From Bacteroidota bacterium (GTDB taxonomy: Bacteria; Bacteroidota; Bacteroidia; B-17B0; Aurantibacillaceae), in assembly GCA_013697245.1 (NCBI GenBank), contig JACCXH010000010.1, forward strand, positions 1-64,000: a stretch of 64,000 nucleotides of DNA, given 5' to 3'. The notes under the pieces are model-generated. The model was not told where the DNA came from, did not search any database, and saw only the letters and a list, made by a program, of their open reading frames with translations. A program made the translations under genes and the position numbers. Positions 7,530-15,705 of the stretch are shown piece after piece. How positions within the stretch are numbered: the stretch's first letter is position 1; the number at the start of each line of letters is the position of its first letter.

Positions 7530-7916
7530 CTAAAGTTTAATCTCAAAAAATTCTCTATTAGATTTTTTTATGCAAACTAAAACAGCTACCAATTCTACAA
7601 TAATTTCCGGTATTGGATATATAAAACTCAATAGCCCACCCCAATTTGCACCACTATTTTCGGTTAACATTATATAAAACGAAATTAAACTAATCGAACC
7701 AAGAGTTAAATTATATATTGAATAAAATGTGGCCATATACCAACCAGTAATTTTACCTTTAAAAAGTAATATAATTGTAACTGCAACATATGCAAAAGTC
7801 AAAAAACTTTTTGGACCGCCAATATAAATACTTCCAAAAAAATATTTAATTAAAAGGTCAAGTGCAAACACTATTAAAATAATAATCGCAAATCTATTTT
7901 TTTTAGGATCTTTCAT
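7530..7916 (-). CDS. Small integral membrane protein (third gene of the tip/lipoprotein unit)
   Basis: A 128-residue protein starting MKDPKKNRF with about four hydrophobic segments (near residues 9-28, 38-54, 60-85 and 95-115) and a charged C-terminus. I do not recognise the family. It starts 9 nt after the upstream lipoprotein gene. The first 11 codons of a second copy (MKDPQKAKFIK) survive at 8759-8791 right after the other lipoprotein gene, so lipoprotein plus membrane protein is a repeated unit. A role beside the lipoprotein, for example protection against the large secreted protein, is an inference. Confidence 0.65.
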   Translation of the reverse strand: MKDPKKNRFAIIILIVFALDLLIKYFFGSIYIGGPKSFLTFAYVAVTIILLFKGKITGWYMATFYSIYNLTLGSISLISFYIMLTENSGANWGGLLSFIYPIPEIIVELVAVLVCIKKSNREFFEIKL

Positions 7917-7925
7917 AATTAAATT

Positions 7926-8597
7926 TTAGGGTAAACTATTGATTTTTGCTGGTAATTGTTTTATAGGTTGTGTTGTATCCCTTTGCAGCCAAAGTGTTTT
8001 TACATTTTCTAATCGCGATTTTTGAAAATCTTCTGTAGTTTTACAAGTCCCACACCAACCAACATTTTCGAAATGATAGGTGAACCATGCTTCGTTTATT
8101 TCTCCATTACTTTTTAAATAACCACCATACACCTCTTTTAAAGCTATTTGGTGGAGCTGTTGATAGGTTAAAGGAATCTTGACGTTTTCTTGATACAACG
8201 AACGGGGTAAAACTAAATCTGCTCCTTTGAAAAAATACCAATTACTGTTTATTTTTTCTCCATAAAACCAAATTAAATCATCACTAGTTGAATTAAACTG
8301 ATTTCCAAATATATGAATACAAGAAATTAATCTATCTACTTTCGTGTTAAAGCAAATTAAGCTATCTATATCATAATTATATGTGTATGCCGCTTCATAA
8401 CGCCTTATTTTATTTAATACCCATAAATCTAATGAATCCCTCATTTTATTATATACATCATAATACCGTGCTTTTTCACTAACTAAAATCGATTTTTGAT
8501 AAAAATCTTTTCCATAGTTTTTATTTGAGGTTGTCTCTCCGCATTTAGCGAAGATAAAAAAAATAAAAAATAAAAATAGTTTATCTCGGCCTAACAT
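7926..8597 (-). CDS. Lipoprotein B, candidate immunity-type paralog
   Basis: I prefer the start ATG at 8597 (MLGRDKLFLFF), giving 223 residues, over the longer frame from 8639. This start produces a proper hydrophobic signal ending at Cys (FAKCGE), and the equivalent start is used by its paralog. The protein is clearly homologous to the gene at 8803-9510. Shared blocks include YQQLHQIALKEVY, GYLKSNGEINE and W-FFKG. No known domain is recognised. The start codon overlaps the end of an orphan copy of the large protein's C-terminal tip, exactly as the paralog overlaps the real one. This context resembles effector/immunity pairs with lipoprotein immunity proteins, as an inference. Confidence 0.75.
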   Translation of the reverse strand: MLGRDKLFLFFIFFIFAKCGETTSNKNYGKDFYQKSILVSEKARYYDVYNKMRDSLDLWVLNKIRRYEAAYTYNYDIDSLICFNTKVDRLISCIHIFGNQFNSTSDDLIWFYGEKINSNWYFFKGADLVLPRSLYQENVKIPLTYQQLHQIALKEVYGGYLKSNGEINEAWFTYHFENVGWCGTCKTTEDFQKSRLENVKTLWLQRDTTQPIKQLPAKINSLP

Positions 8598-8760
8598 ATC
8601 CATCCTTTCCTGGGGTCCTCTCGGTAAAAATCCATCCATAATTATATATACTGTGACTGCCCAAAAAATCTTTTGTAGTTACCGATTTTGGTATAAAAAC
8701 TCTACCGTCATTTGATATGTTTTCAATACCTTTTACAGGACTTTTTGGTGCAATACCCTT
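8581..8760 (-). pseudogene. Orphan C-terminal tip of the large secreted protein
   Basis: About 58 codons that are homologous to the last ~55 residues of the 9491-13255 protein. The shared blocks are GRVFIP, the GSHSI-NYGWIF stretch (here FLGSHSIYNYGWIF) and the G-Y-V-(K/R)-P-R end. It has no start of its own, and a stop codon in frame lies immediately upstream (8761-8763). It is followed by lipoprotein B with the same overlapping ATG as in the intact locus. The conserved His in GSHSI may be the catalytic His of the hydrolase domain. It is either a reservoir cassette for recombination or the leftover of a duplicated gene. Confidence 0.8.
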
Positions 8761-8791
8761 TTATAAATTTGGCTTTTTGAGGATCTTTCAT
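8759..8791 (-). pseudogene. 5' remnant of a second MKDP membrane-protein gene
   Basis: Eleven codons (MKDPQKAKFIK) and the preceding spacer match the start of the membrane gene at 7916. The lipoprotein-to-ATG spacing is nearly the same. The frame then runs out of homology at the junction with the orphan tip. This marks the deletion or recombination breakpoint between two tandem units. Confidence 0.65.
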
Positions 8792-8802
8792 TTTTTAAAG
8801 TT

Positions 8803-9510
8803 TTAAGGTAAATTATTTTTTGGAGGGAGTTGTTTTATAGAATCTTTATTTACACTATTCCAGTTTGCTTTAACAACCATTAAGTGCATAAATTCAAAAA
8901 ACTCTTTTTTTGTTTTGAATCGTTTTCCTTTAATTAAAAAATCGCTTCCGGCCTGGTTATTAAAATTGCCCCAGCCCGGCCCTTCAAATTGGCTAGTGAA
9001 CCAATCCTCGTTTATTTCTCCGTTACTTTTTAAATAGCCACTGTATACTTCTTTTAAGGCTATTTGATGAAGTTGTTGATAGGATAAAGGAGAGTGAATC
9101 GGATGACCTTCTATCATTGAACGAGGAATTACTATAGAAGGGCCTTTAAAAAAATACCATTGATCATTTATTTTTTCACCACAAAAATAAATTAATCCAT
9201 CGTTATCAGACTCTTTAACTATTACTCTTTCTAAAAGACATGCAACTATTCGGTTGTTTAACGTATTAATACAAAAAAGTGAATCTAACTGATATTCAAA
9301 CTTACCTTTTTCGAAACCATATGAATTAAGTTTATTTAAAGTCCAGAGCGTTAAACTATCATTTGCTTTTTGATAAATTTTGTTCATTTCGCTTTTAGTG
9401 ATTACTTTCAACGTGATGGCATTAATTTTTATTTGCATTGAGCTTTCATCAGTGCAAGCCTGAAGAAAAATAAAAAAAAATATCAAAAATTTAATTCCTT
9501 GGTTTAACAT
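8803..9510 (-). CDS. Lipoprotein A, candidate immunity-type partner of the large secreted protein
   Basis: From the ATG at 9510 (MLNQGIKFLIFF) this is a 235-residue lipoprotein with lipobox LQAC, so it is probably acylated and envelope-bound. The upstream ATG at 9555 lies in the large gene in another frame and would spoil the signal peptide. It is paralogous to 7926-8597 (shared YQQLHQIALKEVY and KSNGEINE). It overlaps the 3' end of the large gene by 20 nt, which suggests translational coupling. No family is recognised. Lipoprotein partners are known for secreted phospholipase effectors (Tle/Tli pairs), which is the basis for the immunity suggestion. There is no direct proof. Confidence 0.75.
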   Translation of the reverse strand: MLNQGIKFLIFFFIFLQACTDESSMQIKINAITLKVITKSEMNKIYQKANDSLTLWTLNKLNSYGFEKGKFEYQLDSLFCINTLNNRIVACLLERVIVKESDNDGLIYFCGEKINDQWYFFKGPSIVIPRSMIEGHPIHSPLSYQQLHQIALKEVYSGYLKSNGEINEDWFTSQFEGPGWGNFNNQAGSDFLIKGKRFKTKKEFFEFMHLMVVKANWNSVNKDSIKQLPPKNNLP

Positions 9511-12500
9511 ATCCGCCCTTTGGATCACCGCTAATAATACTAAAAATCCATCCATAATTATCTATACTGTGGCTACCGACAAAACTTTTTGTTTTAACAT
9601 CTGAAGGAATAAAAACTCTACCTGTTTTGATAGCCTTCCCGTTTCCACTGTTAATTTGTCCGTTTGAACTTTTCAAGTTTGTACACTCACATTGGGGCGC
9701 AACACCATCTTGTTCTTTAATTGGATCAGCGTTTTTTTCATTTAAATTGCTTCCATATTGCCATGTTTCCGTAAATTTTGTCCAATCACAAGTTCCTGTA
9801 CAGGCATTTTCAGGGGCTAAAATATAAAATCTGCCAAACTTAACACCACTTCCATTTAATGCATCTATTATACCAACGGCATAAGCGTAGCCCATACTAT
9901 GCGATACAATATCCAAAGTATCTGTAGTTTTATTAAAAGTAATTGTATTGTTATTTAATTTGGCGATGAGATCATAACCTGCTACTTTTCCATAATTATA
10001 TCTTACCTGGTAGCCTGAAACATTTGGAATTGTATTTAAAACAGTCAAAGCGGTTGGATCCATAGACGACCCCATGCTTGCCAAAAAATTAGCTTGCGAT
10101 AAATGATTAGCAGTAGCTACACTATGGTGTCCATCGGCATAAATCGCATTTTTTGTCCCAATGCGATTCATGAACATTCCATCAATGCCAGCCCAATAAC
10201 CATTAACATCACCGGAATATATTTTATTTAAACTGTTTGGTTTTTCTATGAGCGAAGGTGTATTTGGTCTATAACCATTTACAAAAAGTATTAAATTTTT
10301 ATCTTGAGGACTTTTTAAATAAAGTTCCATGTTAATGCGGCAATTCGCAGGCACTTCAACATACATTGCATTGTCAATTTTTATTAAACCATAACCAACA
10401 AGGCCTATTGTGCTTTTTTCTTCTGAAGTAATATTGTTATAGGGGTTCAAAGTTGTTTTTTGAAGATTCGTTCCAAGATCTTTATAAATGTAAATATAAT
10501 CATATTGTATGCCGCCAACATAAGTATTCTTTATTTGATATCCCAAGGTCCTTCCGTTTGAGAATTGAGTCATTGGCATAGAAACATGAGCATTATAACA
10601 TTTTTTTATCATTTTTAATGTTTCAAAAATTATAACGTTGGCGGCCGTTTGGTAAACACAATATTGTGCATCCTCTTTATCATCCCTCCAATTTAGTTCA
10701 AATTTTTCAGATTGGATAGACGTCCATTGTTCTTTTATTAACTGAGAACCGTTGGTATAATCCATTAAATTATTACAGCTGCTTTTTTCGATTTTTGGAA
10801 AAGTGTGTTCCAAGGCGAAGCCTCCATGGCATAACTCGTGCGCTAATTCTTTGCCTGCGGCTGTCGCACTTATAAAGCCTAAAGCCCGACCACGCGGCAT
10901 ATATCCTTTTAGCTCCTGATTATTAAAACTAGGGACCACAAATACATAATACGCATTTTTATCATATAAGCTATCAAACTGTTTGTATGCGTCTCTAAGC
11001 TGTCTCATTTCACCACTATACTTACTCATCAATTTTGCATCAGCTGCTTCTAAACCATCGCTACCCAAAGTAAAATTAAAATTGGGTGCTGTTGAAACAG
11101 ACCAGGTGACATTGGCCTGCTTAAAAATACTATTTAGATCGTTTGCTGTTATAGAAACATTTGAATTATTAACAGGAACTAATACCACTTTTTTTGCAAT
11201 GGCTTTTAAACTTACCACATTTAATTTGCCAATTTTTTTATTGTTATACCAGGCATATACACTAATTGCATTCGCCGGAATGCCGGTTATTTTAACCTGG
11301 TTAGCAGTATTTGTAGATACAAAAGATAAGTCTGTTCCTCCATTTGTTTTAAAACTTAGTTGATTGGCATTATATCCTGTAATCTGCAATTGTGCTAACA
11401 CTTCGTCTGTTTGATCTAATCCAATACTTTTATTGGGTACAAAATAATTTTTGCCGTTTCGCAATTTTATGGCTTCGTAATTTTTTATAAAGGCGGCGTA
11501 TTCTTTTTTGTCAAAACCATAATTTTGCCCGGCGCTTGCCGTAAAAAAAACAATCTCGTTTTCGCCGGCCTCTAAACTATCACTGCTATAATTTAAATAA
11601 TTACTTGGCCCGGTAATTTTTGGTGGCGGTGGAACAAAAGTAATACTGTATTGGTTCCCTTCTCCATCGCGTATTACCATCATGTTAGTGCCGGTTGGTG
11701 TGGGTACGCATATTGGGCCGGTGCTTCCCTGCAAGGTATAACACACCTGGTTACCATTTACAAATACGCTATCAATCGTTCCATTTACATAGGTTGCATT
11801 TTGTTCAGCCATGGCCATATCCCATTGGCTCATCCATTTATCTATTCCATTTGTCATTGCTTCTATCACGCCCTGTTGCTGGCGGTTATCTGCGTCAATA
11901 AAAATATTATTCCATCTAACAGCAACGGGTAATGCACCAAAAATTAAAGCATAGCCTTTTCCTTTATACCAACCCGGCGGACCGCTTGGTTCAATTTGTG
12001 TGGTCATTATTTCAAATTGTCCGCTTTGAATTACTAAACCAGTAACCGCTTTATTTAAAGGTAAGGGTTGCGAAGGAGAAGTGTTGTTAGGCATTGTTTG
12101 ATCATTGCAAGCAAAGTTTGGAGGGCCTGCCGTTGTAAAACTCGCCGTGTTACTCCAGTTACCTGTTAAATTAGTCCCCTCGCCCCTAACCCTAGCCTGG
12201 TAAGTAGTGTTGGGCTCTAAATTACTTACACGTTCAATTCCTATAGTGTTAGGGTAATCAAACCAAGCCGTTGTGCCTTGCTTACGCACTTGTAATAAAT
12301 AATTCGTAAAAGCGCTGTTCATGGTCCAGTCGCATTGCCCTGTGCGGTGGCTTATTGTTTGTGCATTTAAAGTTAAGTTCAACGCATTGCCAATAACGTT
12401 TGTGAGGTTGCCATAAGTAAATGTGCAGATTTGACTATAACCACTATTTTTAAACCAATCGCGCCCGGTAATATCTTTTACTTTAACCCGCCAAACATAT

Positions 12501-13255
12501 TTCATATATAAATTAAGCGGCGTTTCTGTTATACCATAATTTATAAATGGTTGTTGAGTTGTTTTACTAAAAACCGGAGCCGCACTTAAAACAATTTGAT
12601 TAGGGTTTGCACTACTGTCCGGCCGAACTTCCCATAACGCAAACTCATACTCTGTATTCATAGCACTATTAGGACTTCCAAGATTTATAGGCGTCCACTG
12701 AAATAAAACATTTTGCGGTGTTTGTGGTGTAATAACCGAATTACATATTGGTAAATTTAAAAAAGGCGGATCGCTTAGTGTAAACCACGCTTGCGTACAA
12801 GACTCATTACTTACCTGAATATTTGTATTGTTATAATAATCATAAGCTTTTACGCAAATAGAATAATACCCTTCTGGCAAAGCCATACGTTGCTCATATT
12901 GATTTTGATTGATCCCAATAAAATCTAAATTGTTACTGTTTAAATAAGGTGCCAGATCTATACTACTTAATAACAAAGGTTGCCCCGGCAATAAAGTAAT
13001 AGGCGGAGGATTATAAAATGTTTTGGTACTTAAGGTAAAACCATTTCCTTTTATCTCAAATTTTAATTTTAAATTATATTGCGCTACACTAAAGTCGTTA
13101 AATTGAAGGATCACTTTTAATTTTTCAGCACTTGGGTCGGCATAATCGGGTAAATACCCGCTATAAGGTGGAACCAATTGAGTAGAGATCTGGATAGGAT
13201 AGGTTTGACCAAAGAGCACATTGCTCTTCCAAAAAAAAGAAGAGAATAGCAACAC
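9491..13255 (-). CDS. Large secreted protein with FN3, zinc-metallopeptidase and hydrolase-like regions
   Basis: At least 1254 residues. Regions in order: signal peptide, an Ig-like N-terminal part, and an FN3 domain at about 290-378 (NLEPNTTYQARVRG, then WSNTASFTT). A metallopeptidase-like site follows with HELCH at 806-810, a further His at 817, and a Met-turn-like NLMDYTNG. Last comes an alpha/beta-hydrolase-like C-terminus with nucleophile elbow SHSMG (Ser1120) and a conserved GSHSI near the end. There is no T9SS sorting domain. The listed start is a GTG. The basic n-region of the signal (KTHNKIII) lies upstream in frame, so translation may start at about 13294 on ATT. It overlaps lipoprotein gene A. 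Together these suggest a polymorphic effector/toxin-like protein. The enzymatic assignments are by motif only. Confidence 0.8.
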   Translation of the reverse strand: MLLFSSFFWKSNVLFGQTYPIQISTQLVPPYSGYLPDYADPSAEKLKVILQFNDFSVAQYNLKLKFEIKGNGFTLSTKTFYNPPPITLLPGQPLLLSSIDLAPYLNSNNLDFIGINQNQYEQRMALPEGYYSICVKAYDYYNNTNIQVSNESCTQAWFTLSDPPFLNLPICNSVITPQTPQNVLFQWTPINLGSPNSAMNTEYEFALWEVRPDSSANPNQIVLSAAPVFSKTTQQPFINYGITETPLNLYMKYVWRVKVKDITGRDWFKNSGYSQICTFTYGNLTNVIGNALNLTLNAQTISHRTGQCDWTMNSAFTNYLLQVRKQGTTAWFDYPNTIGIERVSNLEPNTTYQARVRGEGTNLTGNWSNTASFTTAGPPNFACNDQTMPNNTSPSQPLPLNKAVTGLVIQSGQFEIMTTQIEPSGPPGWYKGKGYALIFGALPVAVRWNNIFIDADNRQQQGVIEAMTNGIDKWMSQWDMAMAEQNATYVNGTIDSVFVNGNQVCYTLQGSTGPICVPTPTGTNMMVIRDGEGNQYSITFVPPPPKITGPSNYLNYSSDSLEAGENEIVFFTASAGQNYGFDKKEYAAFIKNYEAIKLRNGKNYFVPNKSIGLDQTDEVLAQLQITGYNANQLSFKTNGGTDLSFVSTNTANQVKITGIPANAISVYAWYNNKKIGKLNVVSLKAIAKKVVLVPVNNSNVSITANDLNSIFKQANVTWSVSTAPNFNFTLGSDGLEAADAKLMSKYSGEMRQLRDAYKQFDSLYDKNAYYVFVVPSFNNQELKGYMPRGRALGFISATAAGKELAHELCHGGFALEHTFPKIEKSSCNNLMDYTNGSQLIKEQWTSIQSEKFELNWRDDKEDAQYCVYQTAANVIIFETLKMIKKCYNAHVSMPMTQFSNGRTLGYQIKNTYVGGIQYDYIYIYKDLGTNLQKTTLNPYNNITSEEKSTIGLVGYGLIKIDNAMYVEVPANCRINMELYLKSPQDKNLILFVNGYRPNTPSLIEKPNSLNKIYSGDVNGYWAGIDGMFMNRIGTKNAIYADGHHSVATANHLSQANFLASMGSSMDPTALTVLNTIPNVSGYQVRYNYGKVAGYDLIAKLNNNTITFNKTTDTLDIVSHSMGYAYAVGIIDALNGSGVKFGRFYILAPENACTGTCDWTKFTETWQYGSNLNEKNADPIKEQDGVAPQCECTNLKSSNGQINSGNGKAIKTGRVFIPSDVKTKSFVGSHSIDNYGWIFSIISGDPKGGYVKPRN

Positions 13256-13370
13256 AACGGTAGAATAGATGATTATTTTATTATGCGTTTTAATTGACTC
13301 TGCTTTTGTTCCGGAACAATGACCCTATTTGTAATTTTGTAAAAAAATTAGCATAAATATAAAAAAAAAT

Positions 13371-13392
13371 CTTTCCTGCAATAACAGGAAGG
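13371..13392 (-). terminator. Hairpin after gcvP-like tail 3
   Basis: The stem TTCCTG/CAGGAA, with flanking pairs, spans 13371-13392 around a 6-nt loop. On the minus strand a run of T follows. It lies just past the orphan gcvP-like tail at 13410, as the hairpin at 15672-15699 follows the real gcvP. Confidence 0.65.
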
Positions 13393-13409
13393 AAGAAAAA
13401 TTTATTTTT

Positions 13410-13457
13410 TTAGGCCTTTACCGATTCTTCCATATAGGCTTCGATCGTTATACATGC
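13410..13457 (-). pseudogene. Orphan gcvP 3' end, copy 3
   Basis: The minus strand encodes ITIEAYMEESVKA and then a stop. The real GcvP ends PIEAYMEEAINA. The match is at protein level, with several silent or conservative changes, and fades upstream of the Ile. There is no gene attached. It is followed by its own hairpin. It probably marks an old insertion at the gcvP 3' end, where the incoming element supplied a replacement tail. Confidence 0.65.
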
Positions 13458-13461
13458 TGTA

Positions 13462-13491
13462 TTGTAAAATAATTTAATTTTTTTAACTTCG
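13462..13491 (+). promoter_or_regulatory. Promoter of the 13510 lipoprotein gene
   Basis: TTG at 13462-13464, exactly 19 nt, then TAACTTCG at 13484-13491. This is one mismatch from the TAnnTTTG box. The ATG follows 18 nt later. Confidence 0.55.
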
Positions 13492-13509
13492 TGCTTTAAA
13501 TTAAAAACA

Positions 13510-14052
13510 ATGAAAACTAAAATGGGGATAACAGCACAACTCGTGCTAGCAGCAATATTGATATTGACTGCCTGCAAAAAGAAAGATGATAACAAAACAA
13601 GTGATCCGCCCCCAACAGCAAATCCAACACAACCAACTAACCCATTAACTGCCACGGTTAACGGCACTACTTTTTCGACCTATTATTCCGGCAATTATTT
13701 TAGCACTGTTTCTGCTAAAAATTCCGGATTAAACTATTACCTTTTAGCCGGTAACACGGCAAATCCTTATGAAACCGGATTTAGTTTTAACTTAAAATAT
13801 GGTGTAGGTACATATACATTATCTGCTTTAAGCAGTAGTAACTATAAAGCATTTTATACGTCGAAATATCCCGGTGGGGCGGATTCACTCTATGTCTTCA
13901 ATGTAAATACCGGCACCATAAATATTACGCAATTTGATACCGTGTTAAACAACATATCAAAACTTAAAGCTACGTTTAGTTTTACCACTCAAACTGCTAA
14001 AAATGTAACTTACAGTGTTACCGGTGGTGTGATTGATTATACAAATCCGTAA
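13510..14052 (+). CDS. Hypothetical lipoprotein (DUF6252-like)
   Basis: A 180-residue lipoprotein. It has a signal peptide with lipobox LTAC (Cys21), a Lys/Asp/Pro-rich linker, and then a beta-rich domain starting NPLTATVNGTTFST, the opening typical of DUF6252-type lipoproteins. A good promoter precedes it and a hairpin terminator follows. It is oriented opposite to its neighbours and sits between two orphan gcvP 3' ends, so it may be cargo of a past insertion. Its function is unknown. The lipoprotein call is strong, the family call moderate. Confidence 0.8.
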   Translation: MKTKMGITAQLVLAAILILTACKKKDDNKTSDPPPTANPTQPTNPLTATVNGTTFSTYYSGNYFSTVSAKNSGLNYYLLAGNTANPYETGFSFNLKYGVGTYTLSALSSSNYKAFYTSKYPGGADSLYVFNVNTGTINITQFDTVLNNISKLKATFSFTTQTAKNVTYSVTGGVIDYTNP

Positions 14053-14077
14053 TACAATTTCTGAACTTATTCCAAAA

Positions 14078-14104
14078 ATTCCGTCTTGTTTTACAAGAGG
14101 GAAT
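14078..14104 (+). terminator. Hairpin between the lipoprotein gene and gcvP-like tail 2
   Basis: A 12-bp stem (ATTCCGTCTTGT / ACAAGAGGGAAT, one mismatch) with a 3-nt loop, followed by an AT-rich stretch. It lies 26 nt after the lipoprotein stop and also just beyond the orphan tail on the other strand, so it could serve both directions. Confidence 0.65.
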
Positions 14105-14126
14105 AGAAAATTTAATTTTTGTATTT

Positions 14127-14192
14127 TTAAACCGTAATTACTTTTTCCACATAGGGTTCAGCAGGGGCGCAAGAGCAAACCACATTAGCCCT
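14127..14192 (-). pseudogene. Orphan gcvP 3' end, copy 2
   Basis: The minus strand encodes RANVVCSCAPAEPYVEKVITV and a stop. The true GcvP end is RNLVCSCAPIEAYMEEAINA. The run V-V/L-C-S-C-A-P and the E-x-Y-(V/M)-E pattern are shared. It directly abuts the stop of the truncated TPR gene (14192). The tail has diverged more than random drift of a recent duplicate would suggest, as if it came from another genome. Confidence 0.7.
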
Positions 14193-15655
14193 CAATTTTC
14201 TTTATTGTTTAATCTGTCAAAGGTTTTTTTAATAAAATGCTCATTTGGCATAAGCGCTTGTTGAATGCGTTTGGCATAATGTATGCTGTCTAAGATCTCT
14301 TTTTGCTTTTCTTCGATGGTTTCTTTTTGCAAATGAGTTTCTTTTTCTTTAGCTTCAATAATAGAATTTTGTTTTTGAGTAAGTTTAAAACGCCTGTACA
14401 GGAATATTGAAAAAACACAAACAATTGCTAAAACAATTACAACCGAAAAAATTATTATTTTCTGTTGCTTTTTTTCTTCGTTTGCAACAAGGGTGATCTT
14501 TTGTTTCTCGGCATCTGATTTTAATTTAAGTTCGGCTTCTTTTTTCTCTACCGCAAAATTTGTTTTTAACTCGCCGAATTGTTTACTGTTTTCAGAATTA
14601 AAAATACTATCGTGTAATAGTTTAGATTTTGATAAATAACCATAAGCTTTTTTGTAATCTCCCAAACCTTCTTCCGCCGAAGCTAAACCCGCGTAAACTA
14701 AATCCAGGTTATCGATTAAACCTAATTTTAAAGAAATATCTAATGATCTGATAAAATTTTGTTGAGCGCTTTTGAAATTTTTAAAAATATTATCATTTGA
14801 AGCAATGTTCATATACACAAGCGATAATCCATATTCATCGCCTGCCTCTTTAAATATTGGTAAAGCTACATTGTAATGTTTTACAGCCAGATCGTACTTT
14901 TTTAGCTCATCGTAGGTAAGGGCAATGTTTAAATTTACTATGGCAAATTGTATTGATCTTTTGTCTTTGTCGGCTATTTTTAAAGCGATCAATTGATATA
15001 TTAAAGCTGTATCAAAAATTTTAGCCTCGTAATACGTTAATCCTAAATTTGAATAAACGCCCACGACATCTCTTTTTTCATCTCCTAATGTTTGCTCTAT
15101 GCTAAGATTCTCTTTAAACGTATTTATAGCTAACCGGTAATTTTTTTGTCTTTTGTAAATTAATCCTAAAACATTTAATGATCTTGAGTATTGAACCATA
15201 TCCCCGATCTCTTTCGAAATTTTAAGTGCCATTTGGCTATTTTTCAGGGAATTAACAAAATCAGATTTATAATGTTGCGCCTGAGCTAAAAGGCTATAGC
15301 ACGAAACAACGTCCTTTTTATTGCTAATAGATTGAAAAGCTTGTATGGCTTTATTATAATTGGTAATTGCTTGTTTATATTCGTCGTTCTCTAAATAAAA
15401 TCTTCCAATAACTTTATAACACAAACCCTCTTGTTGTTTGTTTTTAATCTTAATGGCAAGATTTAAACTTTTAGTATAATAAAAAAGAGCGGAGTCGCTT
15501 TTTCTTTCTTCAAAAAAAAGTGCAGCAATTTTACGAAAATTTATTACCGCGCTTGTATCGTCTTTTACACTGTGTTTTCTTAAAGAATCAGTGGTTCTTG
15601 TTTGCGCAATTACATTAAATGACAAAAATAAAATGAAAATAATATGTTTTATCAT
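14192..15655 (-). CDS. TPR sensor protein, truncated before its phosphatase domain
   Basis: A 487-residue protein. It has a signal peptide (about 1-17), roughly seven TPR repeats (residues 40-340), one membrane segment near 400-422 (IIFSVVIVLAIVCVFSIFL) and a coiled coil. It then has the linker ILDSIHYAKRIQQALMP and stops 17 residues later. In the paralogs at 18683 and 28615 the same linker leads directly into a SpoIIE-type phosphatase domain, which is missing here. The stop falls at the junction with an orphan gcvP tail, so the gene was probably cut by a rearrangement. It could retain a sensing or scaffold role. It lies downstream of gcvP past a strong terminator. Confidence 0.85.
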   Translation of the reverse strand: MIKHIIFILFLSFNVIAQTRTTDSLRKHSVKDDTSAVINFRKIAALFFEERKSDSALFYYTKSLNLAIKIKNKQQEGLCYKVIGRFYLENDEYKQAITNYNKAIQAFQSISNKKDVVSCYSLLAQAQHYKSDFVNSLKNSQMALKISKEIGDMVQYSRSLNVLGLIYKRQKNYRLAINTFKENLSIEQTLGDEKRDVVGVYSNLGLTYYEAKIFDTALIYQLIALKIADKDKRSIQFAIVNLNIALTYDELKKYDLAVKHYNVALPIFKEAGDEYGLSLVYMNIASNDNIFKNFKSAQQNFIRSLDISLKLGLIDNLDLVYAGLASAEEGLGDYKKAYGYLSKSKLLHDSIFNSENSKQFGELKTNFAVEKKEAELKLKSDAEKQKITLVANEEKKQQKIIIFSVVIVLAIVCVFSIFLYRRFKLTQKQNSIIEAKEKETHLQKETIEEKQKEILDSIHYAKRIQQALMPNEHFIKKTFDRLNNKEN

Positions 15656-15671
15656 AAAGTAAAATAGATAA

Positions 15672-15699
15672 AAAGCTGCTCTGATATCAGAGCAGCTTT
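15672..15699 (-). terminator. Terminator of gcvP
   Basis: A perfect 14-bp inverted repeat, AAAGCTGCTCTGAT/ATCAGAGCAGCTTT, lies 6 nt after the gcvP stop codon. It is symmetrical and could end transcripts in both directions. Confidence 0.8.
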
Positions 15700-15705
15700 G
15701 TTTAA

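Noticed and set aside
10983-11932. Long open frames on the plus strand within the large secreted-protein gene
   Set aside because: They have no start signals or protein-like composition, and lie opposite a clear gene.
7359-13314. 13-base match GCTTTTGTTCCGG near 7360 and 13305 as attachment sites
   Set aside because: It is too short in AT-rich DNA to exclude chance, and no integrase geometry supports it.
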